This document shows positions 1-8,800 of a stretch of DNA of 64,000 nt, one piece after another. The translations under genes were made by a program, and so were the position numbers. Source of the DNA: Clostridium weizhouense (GTDB lineage Bacteria > Bacillota > Clostridia > Clostridiales > Clostridiaceae); the NCBI RefSeq assembly GCF_019431045.1, contig NZ_JAHXPT010000002.1, positions 248,001-312,000 of the forward strand, written 5' to 3'. The notes beneath the pieces were generated by a model, which was not told where the DNA came from, made no database searches, and saw only the letters and a list, made by a program, of their open reading frames with translations. How positions within the stretch are numbered: position 1 is the stretch's first letter; each line of letters begins with the position of its first letter.

Positions 1-473
1 AAAAATAATGGTGCTATAACCCCATCTGACATATTTTCTGCAATTGTTTCTATTACCGCTTTTATAATAGCAACTTTATCTAAATCATTAGTGTCTCGTC
101 CTACTATAAATGACAATTGCTTTCTTGCACCTAAAATATCATCATTAATAATAAACTTAATAACTTTATACCCTTCTACCACTAATCCCTTGGATGAAAT
201 ACAAAAATATATTAATATTCCACTTAAAACCACTCCAAAATAGCTATTAATTCTAGTAGCTAAACTTATAATAAAAAAATTAAACTCAAAAGTTAAAAAT
301 ACAGTAATTACCCATGTAATTAAACCCGCCATCTTTAATGAATTGCTTAATAATTTTCTCATTAAAATCTCTAACTTACTTGCTATGCTTCCAATTATTC
401 TAACAGGATGAACTGGATTTTCAGGATCACCTATTAATAAATCCAAAATAAATCCAATAGTTATTTCTATCAT
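1..473 (-). CDS. cbiB: CbiB/CobD adenosylcobinamide-phosphate synthase (partial, C-terminus beyond window)
   Basis: Reading the minus strand from the ATG at 471-473 gives an N-terminus typical of CbiB: a hydrophobic start followed by LLIGDPENPVHPVRIIG and, later, IVGRDTNDLDK and ETIAENMSDGVIAPLF. CbiB is an integral membrane enzyme that attaches the aminopropanol (phosphate) arm to adenosylcobyrate. Only about 157 codons are present; the gene runs off the left edge. It is the last visible gene of the cobO-cobU-cobS-cobU-like-cobC-cbiB block and starts 27 bp after cobC. The RDTxxLD and ENxxDGVxAPLF motifs make the family call secure. Confidence 0.93.
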   Translation of the reverse strand, partial: MIEITIGFILDLLIGDPENPVHPVRIIGSIASKLEILMRKLLSNSLKMAGLITWVITVFLTFEFNFFIISLATRINSYFGVVLSGILIYFCISSKGLVVEGYKVIKFIINDDILGARKQLSFIVGRDTNDLDKVAIIKAVIETIAENMSDGVIAPLF

Positions 474-500
474 TCGTAAACCACCTTTTATTTGTTTCAA

Positions 501-1103
501 CTAAAAAATCTTAGTAACATTTAGTATTTTTATAGGAAATTCAGTTGATATAACTACTTTATATCCTTCTCCTACATTTGGTTGCCACTCTATAAAACTT
601 TTTTTATTATCATATAAAATTTCTAACAACATACCTATAGTTCCACCATGTATAACAGCTACAGCACTATCTATATTATTAATTTTTAAGGATTCTATTA
701 GTTTATTAAAACCTATTTGTATCCTACTTTTAAATTCTTGTCTACTTTCTCCATTTGGACAACTTACACTTCCAGTCTCATCTATAACCCACTCATTATA
801 TTTAGGATGGTCTTTTAAATCCTCATGTGATTTTAATTCAAATTCACCAAAATCATATTCACAAAGTTCTGATAAAATATCATATTCCTTGTCTGGATAT
901 AAAATCTCTAGAGTTTGATTAGCTCTTTTTAATCCACTTGTAAAATATTTTTCACACATTGGATATTTATTTTTTTCCTTCTTTAAAATTAGTTCATTTA
1001 TTCCCTCATCACTTAATGGAACATCTGATTTACCATAATATAATCTTTCCTTATTGCAATATGTTTTTCCATGTCTAATCAAGTATATATCAATTTCTTT
1101 CAT
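501..1103 (-). CDS. cobC: CobC-type alpha-ribazole phosphatase (histidine phosphatase superfamily)
   Basis: A 200-residue protein with the phosphoglycerate-mutase-like catalytic signature LIRHGKT at residues 8-14 and the second catalytic histidine in VIHGGTIG near residue 150. Members of this branch placed in cobalamin operons remove the 5'-phosphate from alpha-ribazole phosphate (or the matching cobalamin phosphate) during nucleotide-loop assembly. The start codon overlaps the end of the preceding short CobU-like gene by 14 bp, so the two are translationally linked. A general histidine phosphatase cannot be excluded by sequence alone, but the context favours CobC. Confidence 0.85.
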   Translation of the reverse strand: MKEIDIYLIRHGKTYCNKERLYYGKSDVPLSDEGINELILKKEKNKYPMCEKYFTSGLKRANQTLEILYPDKEYDILSELCEYDFGEFELKSHEDLKDHPKYNEWVIDETGSVSCPNGESRQEFKSRIQIGFNKLIESLKINNIDSAVAVIHGGTIGMLLEILYDNKKSFIEWQPNVGEGYKVVISTEFPIKILNVTKIF

Positions 1104-1476
1104 CTTTTAATACCTCTTCTATTCCAAAAAATATTCTAGATACCTTTTTAGCTTCTTTTGATAAAAACTGTAGAACTTTTCCACACTCTTCTCTCCAAAT
1201 TCTATCTTCTTGAGTTAATGGAACTATACCAGAACCTATCTCATCGCAAATAATTGTTTTATCCTTCAAATAACTTAAATTTTCTTTTATGATTTCTAAT
1301 GCATCTATTTTCTTTAAAACACATTCTCTAATAAAAACATGAAGTCCAACTATACATTTATATGAGAAATCTAAATTACTATCATTACAAAAAAATAAAT
1401 CTTCTTCTTGTAAGTTATACTTTGATTTTACAAAATCAATCTTTCCATTATACGCTCCACCGAAAACTAAAATCAT
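1090..1476 (-). CDS. Short CobU-like protein, divergent paralog
   Basis: A 128-residue protein related to CobU (adenosylcobinamide kinase / guanylyltransferase) but about 50 residues shorter than usual. The N-terminal P-loop is weakened to GGAYNGKI, and the RIxxH segment that carries the guanylylated histidine is missing. The C-terminal half keeps the CobU signature DEIGSGIVP, then RIWREECGKVLQFL. A full-length CobU lies two genes upstream (2399-2929) and shows the opposite pattern. It sits between cobS and cobC in the same operon, with a ribosome site GAGAGGAAGG before the ATG. Its function may be partial, helper or regulatory. That it is a CobU relative is well supported; its activity is not. 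Confidence 0.75.
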   Translation of the reverse strand: MILVFGGAYNGKIDFVKSKYNLQEEDLFFCNDSNLDFSYKCIVGLHVFIRECVLKKIDALEIIKENLSYLKDKTIICDEIGSGIVPLTQEDRIWREECGKVLQFLSKEAKKVSRIFFGIEEVLKDERN

Positions 1477-1533
1477 ATGACCTTCCTCTCTTCATATATA
1501 TAATACATATTTTAATTAAAGTTAATATTGATT

Positions 1534-2289
1534 CTAAAATATTCCTGCTACTAATAATCCAGCTATTTCTCCCATTACTAATGAAAATCCTGCTACATCT
1601 CCAGATATGCCACCTAATTCTTTAATACATTTGTTTACACAAAAAGTTATAATAAGGCATATAGTCGGAACAATTATTATTCCAATAGATTTTAAGAACA
1701 TACAAGAAATAAAATACGTTAAAACTAGTGCTGTTAGTAAAATAGTTTTATCCTTAATCCCTGTACCTTTTTTAAAATAACTTCCTAAGAGACTTTCTTT
1801 AATTGTAATTTTACTAATTAAAAAATATCCTGCAATACATCTACTTACTATAGGAATTAAAATTAAAATATATGGATTATTCCTTTTTTCTAAAAATGAA
1901 TACATACTTCCAAATTGCACAAAAAATAATATTATAAGTGCTATTACTGCAAAGGCTCCTGTCGCTGAATCTTTTAATATTCTAAGTTTTTCTTTTCTCT
2001 CTCTTCTTGATAAAATAGCATCACAAACATCCATGAAGCCATCTAAATGTAACATACCCGTTACAATAAACGGAACCACCATAAGTAAGACACTTTTTAA
2101 AATCAATGATATGTTAAAAAAATTTAATATATAAAAAATTCCTACCCATACAGCACCTACAATACCTCCAATCAATGGATAAAATTTCATCATATTTTTA
2201 GCACCATCATCATCCCACTCCACATATGGCATTGGAATTATAGTAAACATACTTAAACACATAATAAGTCCCTTTATAAGTTTTTTCAT
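1534..2289 (-). CDS. cobS: CobS adenosylcobinamide-GDP ribazoletransferase (cobalamin synthase)
   Basis: A 251-residue polytopic membrane protein joining activated cobinamide to alpha-ribazole in the last step of cobalamin assembly. Family hallmarks are visible: FTIIPMP near the N-terminus, the acidic [13 protein letters not shown] segment with [21 protein letters not shown] around residues 80-120, and a C-terminal [16 protein letters not shown] motif. Length is normal. The ribosome site is AAGGAT. It follows cobU after a 109-bp gap holding a small palindromic repeat (2344-2382). Confidence 0.95.
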   Translation of the reverse strand: MKKLIKGLIMCLSMFTIIPMPYVEWDDDGAKNMMKFYPLIGGIVGAVWVGIFYILNFFNISLILKSVLLMVVPFIVTGMLHLDGFMDVCDAILSRRERKEKLRILKDSATGAFAVIALIILFFVQFGSMYSFLEKRNNPYILILIPIVSRCIAGYFLISKITIKESLLGSYFKKGTGIKDKTILLTALVLTYFISCMFLKSIGIIIVPTICLIITFCVNKCIKELGGISGDVAGFSLVMGEIAGLLVAGIF

Positions 2290-2343
2290 ACTTAATTCAT
2301 ATCCTTTCTAAATATAGTACAAGTAATAATATATTATTTTTTC

Positions 2344-2382
2344 GCTATGTTTTAATATCAAACATTCACTTGAAACATATGC
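2344..2382. repeat. Short member of the ATGTTTTAA palindromic repeat family
   Basis: The arms GCTATGTTTT and GAAACATATGC flank AATATCAAACATTCACTT. This matches the right half of the larger element at 15960-16051 with only a few differences. It lies between cobU and cobS. Confidence 0.55.
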
Positions 2383-2398
2383 TATATTTCAATATGGA

Positions 2399-2929
2399 CT
2401 AAATTAAATTTTTCTTATGATATTTAACATTATTAAAACTACATTCAATAACATTTTCACATACTTTAGCTAATTCAGTATTAATCCTTCCTAACTCTTT
2501 TTTAAAATTTTCACTTACATTATCATATTTTATTGAATCATTAAATATATAATCTGATATAATTACAACATTTTTAACTTTACATATTATTTCTTTGATA
2601 TCATTTAATATTTTTAATGACGGAGATTCTATTATACCATCTTTTATAAACATTTCATTAACTAAAAGAGAGGTTACACTATCAATTAATACAGTATCTT
2701 CTTTATTAATATTTTTTGATACTTCTTTTAAATCTTTAAATTGTTCTAACGTAAAAAATCCTAATCCTAATCTTTTTCTAATATGTTTTTCTATTCGTTT
2801 TTTGTCTTCCTCATCATATGGCTTCATTGTAGCTATATATATAACTTTATCTTTATTTAAAGATAAAGCTATCTTTTCACCGTAATCAGATTTGCCACTC
2901 TTTGATCCACCTATTATCAAATAATTCAT
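2399..2929 (-). CDS. cobU: CobU adenosylcobinamide kinase / adenosylcobinamide-phosphate guanylyltransferase
   Basis: A 176-residue protein, normal CobU length. The P-loop GGSKSGKS (residues 7-14) is intact, followed by YIATMKPYDEEDKKRIEKH, where the RIxxH histidine is the expected guanylyl acceptor, and IDSVTSLLVNEM in the middle. The canonical C-terminal NEVGxGIVP stretch is replaced by SDYIFNDS, and this lost motif is exactly what the short paralog at 1090-1476 retains. It catalyses phosphorylation and GMP transfer onto adenosylcobinamide before CobS acts. It starts 1 bp after cobO, so the two are co-transcribed. Confidence 0.88.
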   Translation of the reverse strand: MNYLIIGGSKSGKSDYGEKIALSLNKDKVIYIATMKPYDEEDKKRIEKHIRKRLGLGFFTLEQFKDLKEVSKNINKEDTVLIDSVTSLLVNEMFIKDGIIESPSLKILNDIKEIICKVKNVVIISDYIFNDSIKYDNVSENFKKELGRINTELAKVCENVIECSFNNVKYHKKNLI

Positions 2930-2930
2930 A

Positions 2931-3461
2931 TTATTTCTCTATTCCTATTCTTGAATTAATACCTTTTTGATAAGGGTGTTTTATTACTTTTATTTCTGAT
3001 ACATAATCAGCTATATCTATTAAAACTTGATTTGGATTTCTTCCTGTTAAAACAACTTCTAAACCTTTAGGCTTACTTTTTAAAAATTCCATAACCTCCT
3101 GTAAGTCTATTAAATTTAAATTAATAGATGCTATTATCTCATCTAATATAAGTAAATCAATATCTTCATTAATAGATTTTAATGTAACCTCTTTAAATCT
3201 TTTTGAATGTTCATTCTTTGTTTTAAACTGCTCTTCCTCCGACATAAATTTAAAAAAGCTTTTTACGGGTTCTCCCTTATAAACTTGAAAATTTTCACCT
3301 AATTTTTCAATAGAAAGTAATTCTCCCGTATTATTATCTTTTAAAAATTGAGTAAGCAATACCTTTTTTTCTCTACCACATGCCCTCATTCCAAGTCCCA
3401 TAGCAGCTGTTGTTTTTCCTTTTCCATCTCCACAATAAATATGTATAAGTCCTAAATCCAT
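2931..3461 (-). CDS. cobO: Cob(I)yrinic acid a,c-diamide adenosyltransferase (CobA/CobO/BtuR)
   Basis: A 176-residue enzyme that transfers the adenosyl group of ATP to the cobalt of corrinoids. The P-loop variant GDGKGKTTAAMGLGMRA and the later LLILDEI and VVLTGRNP motifs are diagnostic of the BtuR/CobO family. Three in-frame ATGs lie near the start; the third (3459-3461) is correctly spaced, 9 nt after AAGGA, and is chosen. It is the first gene of the late-cobalamin block; no promoter is obvious in the gap before it. Confidence 0.93.
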   Translation of the reverse strand: MDLGLIHIYCGDGKGKTTAAMGLGMRACGREKKVLLTQFLKDNNTGELLSIEKLGENFQVYKGEPVKSFFKFMSEEEQFKTKNEHSKRFKEVTLKSINEDIDLLILDEIIASINLNLIDLQEVMEFLKSKPKGLEVVLTGRNPNQVLIDIADYVSEIKVIKHPYQKGINSRIGIEK

Positions 3462-3470
3462 TATCATCAT

Positions 3471-3686
3471 TCCTTACTTTTTATTTTACCTATATTTAAA
3501 CCATATTAAAAAATAGTAAAGCAGCATATTTATTTTATCTTATACTTCATCTAAAAATCCAGTTAATAACTTACAATTAATTGATTTCTTTTTAGGCACA
3601 TGAAATAATGTTCCTTATTTAATATAAATTCCTTTTATTATTTGTTTTATCTACATAATATTAATAAATCAAAACAATTATAACAT
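3471..3686. other. AT-rich gap between cobO and the opuC terminator
   Basis: No open reading frame with a ribosome site, RNA motif or repeat is recognisable here. It should contain the promoter of the cobO-led block, but no convincing -35/-10 pair stands out. Confidence 0.4.
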
Positions 3687-3735
3687 AAGAGAAATAAGCC
3701 AACGATACCTTTTATATCATTGACTTATTCCTCTT
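3687..3735 (-). terminator. Terminator of the osmoprotectant operon
   Basis: The imperfect inverted repeat AAGAGAAATAAG...CTTATTCCTCTT lies about 20 bp beyond the permease stop codon. On the minus strand the hairpin is followed by a moderately T-rich tract. Confidence 0.65.
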
Positions 3736-3753
3736 ATTTAATAGTATATTTTT

Positions 3754-5325
3754 CTATATTAATCCATTTTCTTTTAAAAATTCTTTTGCAACATCATTTG
3801 GATCTTCTCTTAACTCATCTACTTTATAATTCATTTCACTCATTACTTCATTTGTTATTAAAGGTGATATATTCTCAATAATAGGTAATATTTCTGGATA
3901 TTTATCTAATACCTCAGAACGTACAATCGGAACTGCATAATATGGTGGAAAAAAGTTTTTATCATCTTTTAATATTTTAAGATCATATTTTTTTAATAAT
4001 CCATCTGTTAAAAATGCATCTACAACATCACTTTCATTATTCATTAAAGCTGTATATTTAGGTGTACCATCAATTCCAATTTCTTGTTTAAAATTAAAAT
4101 TATATTTCTTTTTTAACCCTATGACACCATCTTCTCTATTAAGAAACTCTAATGAAGTTGTAGCTATAAGTTTATCACCTACTTTAGCCATATCAGTTAT
4201 TGAATCTAAATTATATTTTTGAGCTGTTTCTTTTTTTACCGCTAAAGCATAAGTGTTATTAAATCCCATTTGTTTTAATACTTCAATATTAAATTTTTCT
4301 TTATAATCTTTCTTAACAGTATTATAAACTTTTTCCACATCAGATATTGGCGGATACTTTAAAGTATCTCCATAACATGTACCAGTATAATCAACATACA
4401 TATCAAGTTCTCCTGTTTTTAATGCTGAAAAACATATTTGAGTACCCCCAAGAGCCTTTTTACGTTCAACTGAAATATCTGTATTAGCTTCTATAGCTTC
4501 CGAAAGTATATTACAAAGTATCTCTTGCTCTGTATAATCCTTGCTTCCTATAGAAATTGTTTTATCATTATTTTTTAACGGTATATTATTTACTATAAAT
4601 AAGGCTAATACTATACACGCTATAACTCCAATAAATTTCTTTAATTTCTTATTTTTCTTTAATTTTAGAACTAGATTTTTAGAAGTTCTTTTCTGTAAAC
4701 TAATAGGTGTGACTAAAATTTCAATTATTCCAAATAAGAAATCAACTAATAATGCTAATATACAAGCTGGAATTGCACCTGCTAATATCTGATAATTATT
4801 AACTGTTCTTATTCCTGAAAAAACTAAATAACCTAATCCTCCGCCGCCAATAAAAGCTGCCATTGTCATAAGTCCTACTGCAGTAACTGCTGAAATTCTA
4901 ACTCCTGACATAATAACTGGTAAAGCTAAAGGTAACTGTACTTTTACTAATATTTGAAATCTTGTAAGTCCTATAGCTTTTGCAGCTTCTAGCATTTGTG
5001 GATTTATGTTTTTAATTCCTGTATTTGTATTCTTTATAATAGGCAATAATGAATATAATACAACCATAACAATTGCAGGAGTTGTTCCTATTCCTAAAAA
5101 TGGTATTGCAAATCCTAACAGTGCCATACTAGGAATAGCTTGAACAACATTAGCTACTGCTATAACAGGTTTATTTAATTTTTTTATATAACTTATGCAT
5201 ATACCTACTGGTATTGCAATCACAATTGCTAATCCTACAGCTAAAACCGTAAGTTTTATATGTTCAATTAGCAACATAAAAATTTGTGATTTAGATTCTA
5301 TCAAATAATTCCAAAAACCATCCAT
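3754..5325 (-). CDS. Osmoprotectant (OpuC-type) ABC transporter: permease fused to substrate-binding domain
   Basis: A 523-residue fusion. Residues 1-210 are a BPD_transp_1 permease with about six membrane segments and the EAAKAIGLTRFQILVKVQLPLALP coupling-loop region. After a membrane segment near residue 235, residues 255-523 form an OpuAC/OpuCC-type binding domain (SIGSKDYTEQEILCNIL, then DMYVDYTGTCYGDTL). Such fusions import glycine betaine, choline, carnitine or related trimethylammonium compounds. The EgtU ergothioneine transporter has the same architecture and is a real alternative. It starts 3 bp after opuCA with a strong AGGAGG and forms an operon with it. The neighbouring BusR-like regulator supports an osmoregulatory role. 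Confidence 0.9.
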   Translation of the reverse strand: MDGFWNYLIESKSQIFMLLIEHIKLTVLAVGLAIVIAIPVGICISYIKKLNKPVIAVANVVQAIPSMALLGFAIPFLGIGTTPAIVMVVLYSLLPIIKNTNTGIKNINPQMLEAAKAIGLTRFQILVKVQLPLALPVIMSGVRISAVTAVGLMTMAAFIGGGGLGYLVFSGIRTVNNYQILAGAIPACILALLVDFLFGIIEILVTPISLQKRTSKNLVLKLKKNKKLKKFIGVIACIVLALFIVNNIPLKNNDKTISIGSKDYTEQEILCNILSEAIEANTDISVERKKALGGTQICFSALKTGELDMYVDYTGTCYGDTLKYPPISDVEKVYNTVKKDYKEKFNIEVLKQMGFNNTYALAVKKETAQKYNLDSITDMAKVGDKLIATTSLEFLNREDGVIGLKKKYNFNFKQEIGIDGTPKYTALMNNESDVVDAFLTDGLLKKYDLKILKDDKNFFPPYYAVPIVRSEVLDKYPEILPIIENISPLITNEVMSEMNYKVDELREDPNDVAKEFLKENGLI

Positions 5326-5328
5326 TGT

Positions 5329-6456
5329 TTATTCTACCTCCTCTGTGTCCAAAAATTGCTGACTAAGAGTTGTAAACAAACTACTTTTAGTTATTATTCC
5401 TTTTAATATATTATCATTATCAATAACAGGAATTTTAGATATTTTCTTTTCTTTAACTAGCTCAAGTATATCTATTATTGTTTCATCTGGAGATATATTT
5501 AAAAAGTTAGATTCCATTACATTTTTTATAGATATGCTTCTATCCGTTTTATTTTGTATTTGTTTAGCTGTAATAATTCCTAAAAGACAATTAGATTTGT
5601 CAATTACCATTAAACTATCAACCTGAAAACTTCTCATTTTTTCCATAGCTTTTAATAATGACATATTTTTATAACAAGTAACTGGATTTTCAATCATTAT
5701 ATCTTTTGCTTTTATAAAATCTGGAGAAGACCATATTCTATTTTTACCAATAAATTCACTTACAAAATCATTACATGGATTTTTAAGTATATTTTCTGGA
5801 GTATCGTATTGAACTATCTCCCCATTATTCATTATACAAATTTTATCTGCTATTTTTATAGCTTCATCCATATCATGTGTAACAAAAACTATAGTTTTTC
5901 TTAATTTAGATTGTAAATCAATTAACTCATCTTGAAGTTGTAATCTTGTTATAGGATCAAGGGCACTAAATGGTTCATCCATCAATATTACTTCTGGTTC
6001 CGTTGCAAATGCTCTTGCAACACCTATTCTTTGTTGTTGTCCTCCACTAAGTTCAGTTGGGTAACGATCTAAATATTCTTCTGGATTTAGTCCCACCATA
6101 TTCATCAATTCATACGTTTTCTTTTCTATAAAATTTTTATCTACCTTTTCTACTCTTTGAATTATTTCAATATTTTCTCTTATAGTCATATGAGGAAATA
6201 ATCCCGTCTGTTGAATAACATACCCTATATTTCTTCTTAACTTTATAACATCTTTAAATGCAATATCTTCCCCATTAATTAAAATCTTACCTGTAGATGG
6301 TTTTATAAGAGCATTTATCATCTTTAGAGTAGTAGTCTTACCACATCCACTTGCACCAATAATACTTACTAATTCTCCTTTATTTATCTTAAAAGATATG
6401 TTTCTTAAAACATTTTGATTTTTAAAAACTTTACTTACATTCTTAAATTCTATCAC
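5329..6456 (-). CDS. opuCA: OpuCA-type ABC transporter ATPase with C-terminal CBS pair
   Basis: A 375-residue ATP-binding subunit. Residues 1-245 form the ABC domain, with Walker A GASGCGKTTT, signature LSGGQQQR and Walker B ILMDEPFSALDP. Residues from about 260 on contain two CBS motifs (DIMIENPVTCYKNMS...LGIITAKQI and NVMESNFLNISPDETI...LKGIITKSS). CBS modules in Listeria OpuCA bind c-di-AMP and down-regulate uptake, so the same is inferred here. GTG at 6454-6456 is chosen because GGGGGAG lies 8 nt upstream; a longer frame opening with TTG has no ribosome site and crosses a palindrome. Confidence 0.92.
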   Translation of the reverse strand: MIEFKNVSKVFKNQNVLRNISFKINKGELVSIIGASGCGKTTTLKMINALIKPSTGKILINGEDIAFKDVIKLRRNIGYVIQQTGLFPHMTIRENIEIIQRVEKVDKNFIEKKTYELMNMVGLNPEEYLDRYPTELSGGQQQRIGVARAFATEPEVILMDEPFSALDPITRLQLQDELIDLQSKLRKTIVFVTHDMDEAIKIADKICIMNNGEIVQYDTPENILKNPCNDFVSEFIGKNRIWSSPDFIKAKDIMIENPVTCYKNMSLLKAMEKMRSFQVDSLMVIDKSNCLLGIITAKQIQNKTDRSISIKNVMESNFLNISPDETIIDILELVKEKKISKIPVIDNDNILKGIITKSSLFTTLSQQFLDTEEVE

Positions 6457-6479
6457 TAAAAATCTCCCCCTCTTCGCAA

Positions 6480-6511
6480 GTAACAACTTTATTATAACAT
6501 AAAGTTGTTAC
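6480..6511. promoter_or_regulatory. Perfect 13-bp-arm palindrome before opuCA, probable BusR-like operator
   Basis: GTAACAACTTTAT and ATAAAGTTGTTAC are exact inverted arms separated by 6 nt. The site lies about 24 bp upstream of the opuCA start and contains TATAAT on the minus strand, so a bound protein would cover the -10 region. The adjacent GntR/RCK_C gene is the obvious candidate regulator. Confidence 0.7.
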
Positions 6512-6615
6512 ATTTTCCCAAAAGCTATATTTTAATTGGATATGAGATAATCACATGCTTTAATAGGAAATCATCATCAAGGTATGCTTTTTATAATATA
6601 TTTTTAAGTAAAAAA

Positions 6616-6643
6616 ATAAAGACAACATATTTTGTTGCCTTTA
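6616..6643 (-). terminator. Terminator of the BusR-like gene
   Basis: On the minus strand, AAAGGCAACA and TGTTGTCTTT form a hairpin with a 4-nt loop followed by ATTTTTTT, directly after the regulator's stop codon. Confidence 0.8.
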
Positions 6644-6653
6644 ATTATAAGCG

Positions 6654-7280
6654 TTATGGATACATAAAATTGTAAACTCTTTCATAACAATCTTCCTCAC
6701 CTACAAAATAGAAAATATCTCCTTCTCTAAATACAGCATATGGTCCTGGTGACATTACTAAAGAATCTCCTCTTTTTATTGCTATGATGGTTGCAAATGT
6801 ATTGTGCCAAAAATTAATTTCTGATATATTCTTTCCTATGTAAGGTGTATTATTATTTATGTTTATTTCAAATGGTATAAATGGATTTATAGACTTAAAC
6901 CTATCCGTTTTATCTATTAAATCTAACAGTTGTTCCTTAAGATATTTATTTTCCTCTGTTTGTCTTTCTATACTACTTAATATTTCTTTTTTCAAGTCGT
7001 TTACTGTTTGAATATCTTCATACTGCTTTACAAATTTAATTGCATTTTGGTGAGATTTTATTACAACCCCACTTCCTTTGGTCGTATCTACAATCTCCAT
7101 ATCATTTAAAATACAAATGGCTCTTCTAGCTGTTTCTGATGATACACTATATTGAGCTGCTAAAGCTGATCGTGCATATATTTTATCTCCCACTTTATAA
7201 TGCCCATTTGCTATTTTCGAAGCAATATCTGCAGCTATTTGTTGATATACAGGACTTACTATTTTCAGTTTTTTCTTCAT
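6654..7280 (-). CDS. GntR-family regulator with C-terminal RCK_C/TrkA_C domain (BusR-like)
   Basis: A 208-residue regulator. Residues 1-75 are a GntR winged helix (YQQIAADIASKIANGHYKVGDKI, then SVSSETARRAICILNDMEIV). Residues 95-130 look coiled-coil (EILSSIERQTEENKYLKEQLLDLI). Residues 140-208 match a TrkA_C fold (GKNISEINFWHNTFATIIAIKRGD ending GDIFYFVGEEDCYERV). This architecture is that of BusR, the c-di-AMP-responsive repressor of betaine uptake in streptococci and lactococci. It stands directly upstream of the opuC genes on the same strand, with its own terminator between. The ribosome site is AGAGGATAGG. The family is confident; the c-di-AMP response is inferred. Confidence 0.85.
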   Translation of the reverse strand: MKKKLKIVSPVYQQIAADIASKIANGHYKVGDKIYARSALAAQYSVSSETARRAICILNDMEIVDTTKGSGVVIKSHQNAIKFVKQYEDIQTVNDLKKEILSSIERQTEENKYLKEQLLDLIDKTDRFKSINPFIPFEININNNTPYIGKNISEINFWHNTFATIIAIKRGDSLVMSPGPYAVFREGDIFYFVGEEDCYERVYNFMYP

Positions 7281-7478
7281 TTTTCCTATCCTCTTATTAA
7301 AATGTATATTTATAAAATAATTATTAAATTCACAGAAAAAATCCGATAAGCGGATATTTTTACTCTTTTATTTTTTTAGATTATATTCTCTAAAAAATAA
7401 GTTTTCAACACGTATTTTACCATACTATATAAATTTATTCTATTGTTTATATATAATCTGTTATTTATATATAAAATA

Positions 7479-7511
7479 AACAGTTAGATATAACTAATAC
7501 ATCTAACTGTT
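7479..7511 (-). terminator. Terminator of rbsR
   Basis: Perfect arms AACAGTTAGAT and ATCTAACTGTT with an 11-nt loop lie 38 bp downstream of the lacI-family gene; T-rich on the minus strand. Confidence 0.8.
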
Positions 7512-7548
7512 ATATTATTAAAATTTATTTAAACTTATTTTTTATTAT

Positions 7549-8556
7549 TTATTTTAAATTTATAACACTACCTCTTTCTATAAGTTGTGTATCTAATTCT
7601 ATTATCTCATTTTCACATTTATTCTCAATTATTTTTATTAAAAGTTCACATGCAGTTTCTCCGAGTTTATATATTGGTTGTGCTATTGTTGTAAGTTCCG
7701 GTTCAAACAAAGCTGACATATTTATATTATCAAATCCTAATATAGATATATCTTCAGGTATCTTATAACCATTTCGTATAAGATACTTCATTCCCCCAAG
7801 TGCCATTACATCACTACTATAAAATATAGCATCAATATTTTTTGAAACTGATAATAATTCCTCAGTAGCCTTAATTCCTCCTTCAATAGAAAAATCTGAC
7901 TCTATCATTAAGTTTTCATTATATAATCCCAAACTTTTACTAGTTTCTATATAACTTTCATTTCTTAATTTAGCTACTTTAACTTTTGCATTTCCACCAA
8001 CAAAAGCAATATTTCTATGATTTAATTTATATAAATATTCTATTCCCTGTTTAATACCTTCAATATTCTTAGAAAATACACCACTATATTCATTTATCGA
8101 TTCTACATATCTATCTACTAAAACAAAAGGAACTTTATTACTCTTTAATATATTTAAATTCCGTTCACTATTACCACCTGCCGCAAATATAACACCGTCA
8201 ACTAATTTGCTTATAAGTAGTTTTACATATTTTTCCTCTTTATCTGTATTATTATAAGAATTACATAAAATAATATTATAATTTAATTTTTCTGCAGTAT
8301 CTTCTATTGTTTTTGCCATCATTGCAAAGAAGGGATTCTCTATGTCAGGTAATATTATCCCAATTGTATTAGTTCTATTTGTACTTAAACTTCTAGCTAC
8401 AGTATTGGGAATATAATTCATTTCACTCGCAGCTTTAAGAATTTTCTTTCTTGTTTCATCTGATACATTTATTGGTTTATTATTTAATACCATAGAAACT
8501 GTAGTCTTTGAAACATTTACTTCCTTAGCTATATCCATTATAGTAACTTTTTTCAC
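7549..8556 (-). CDS. rbsR: LacI-family transcriptional regulator, probable ribose repressor
   Basis: A 335-residue LacI/PurR-type repressor. Residues 1-50 carry the helix-turn-helix (TIMDIAKEVNVSKTTVSMVLNN) and hinge helix (NYIPNTVARSLSTNRT); the rest is a periplasmic-binding-protein-like effector domain. GTG at 8554-8556 is chosen because GGAGGGAG lies just upstream; the longer ATG start would overlap that site. It lies behind rbsB and beyond its terminator rather than in front of rbsK, so it has its own promoter. Ribose control is inferred from position and from the LacI-like operator before rbsK. Confidence 0.85.
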   Translation of the reverse strand: MKKVTIMDIAKEVNVSKTTVSMVLNNKPINVSDETRKKILKAASEMNYIPNTVARSLSTNRTNTIGIILPDIENPFFAMMAKTIEDTAEKLNYNIILCNSYNNTDKEEKYVKLLISKLVDGVIFAAGGNSERNLNILKSNKVPFVLVDRYVESINEYSGVFSKNIEGIKQGIEYLYKLNHRNIAFVGGNAKVKVAKLRNESYIETSKSLGLYNENLMIESDFSIEGGIKATEELLSVSKNIDAIFYSSDVMALGGMKYLIRNGYKIPEDISILGFDNINMSALFEPELTTIAQPIYKLGETACELLIKIIENKCENEIIELDTQLIERGSVINLK

Positions 8557-8757
8557 AATGTCTCCCTCCATAATATAACTTATAATAAGTTCTATTATCT
8601 TTATATTTTATAGCATTCTTATAATACCAAAAATAATTAATTTTACCAAACTATTTTTTATAATAAATAACTTTTCAATACTTAATTTCTTATAAATACG
8701 ATTCTATTTTTTTAATTATAACATATAGTAAAAAAGCTTTTAAATGCATCTTATCGA

Positions 8758-8792
8758 TAAAAGATCTCTACTAAAAGTAGAGATCTTTTATT
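8758..8792 (-). terminator. Terminator of the rbs operon
   Basis: Perfect 15-bp arms ATAAAAGATCTCTAC and GTAGAGATCTTTTAT with a 5-nt loop lie 9 bp after the rbsB stop codon. The stem separates rbsB from rbsR. Confidence 0.88.
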
Positions 8793-8800
8793 AGTTATAT

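Noticed and set aside
3754-6456. Firm assignment of the OpuC-type transporter as ergothioneine importer EgtUV
   Set aside because: The fusion architecture fits, but the ligand residues cannot be compared reliably by eye, and the BusR-like neighbour favours osmoprotectants.
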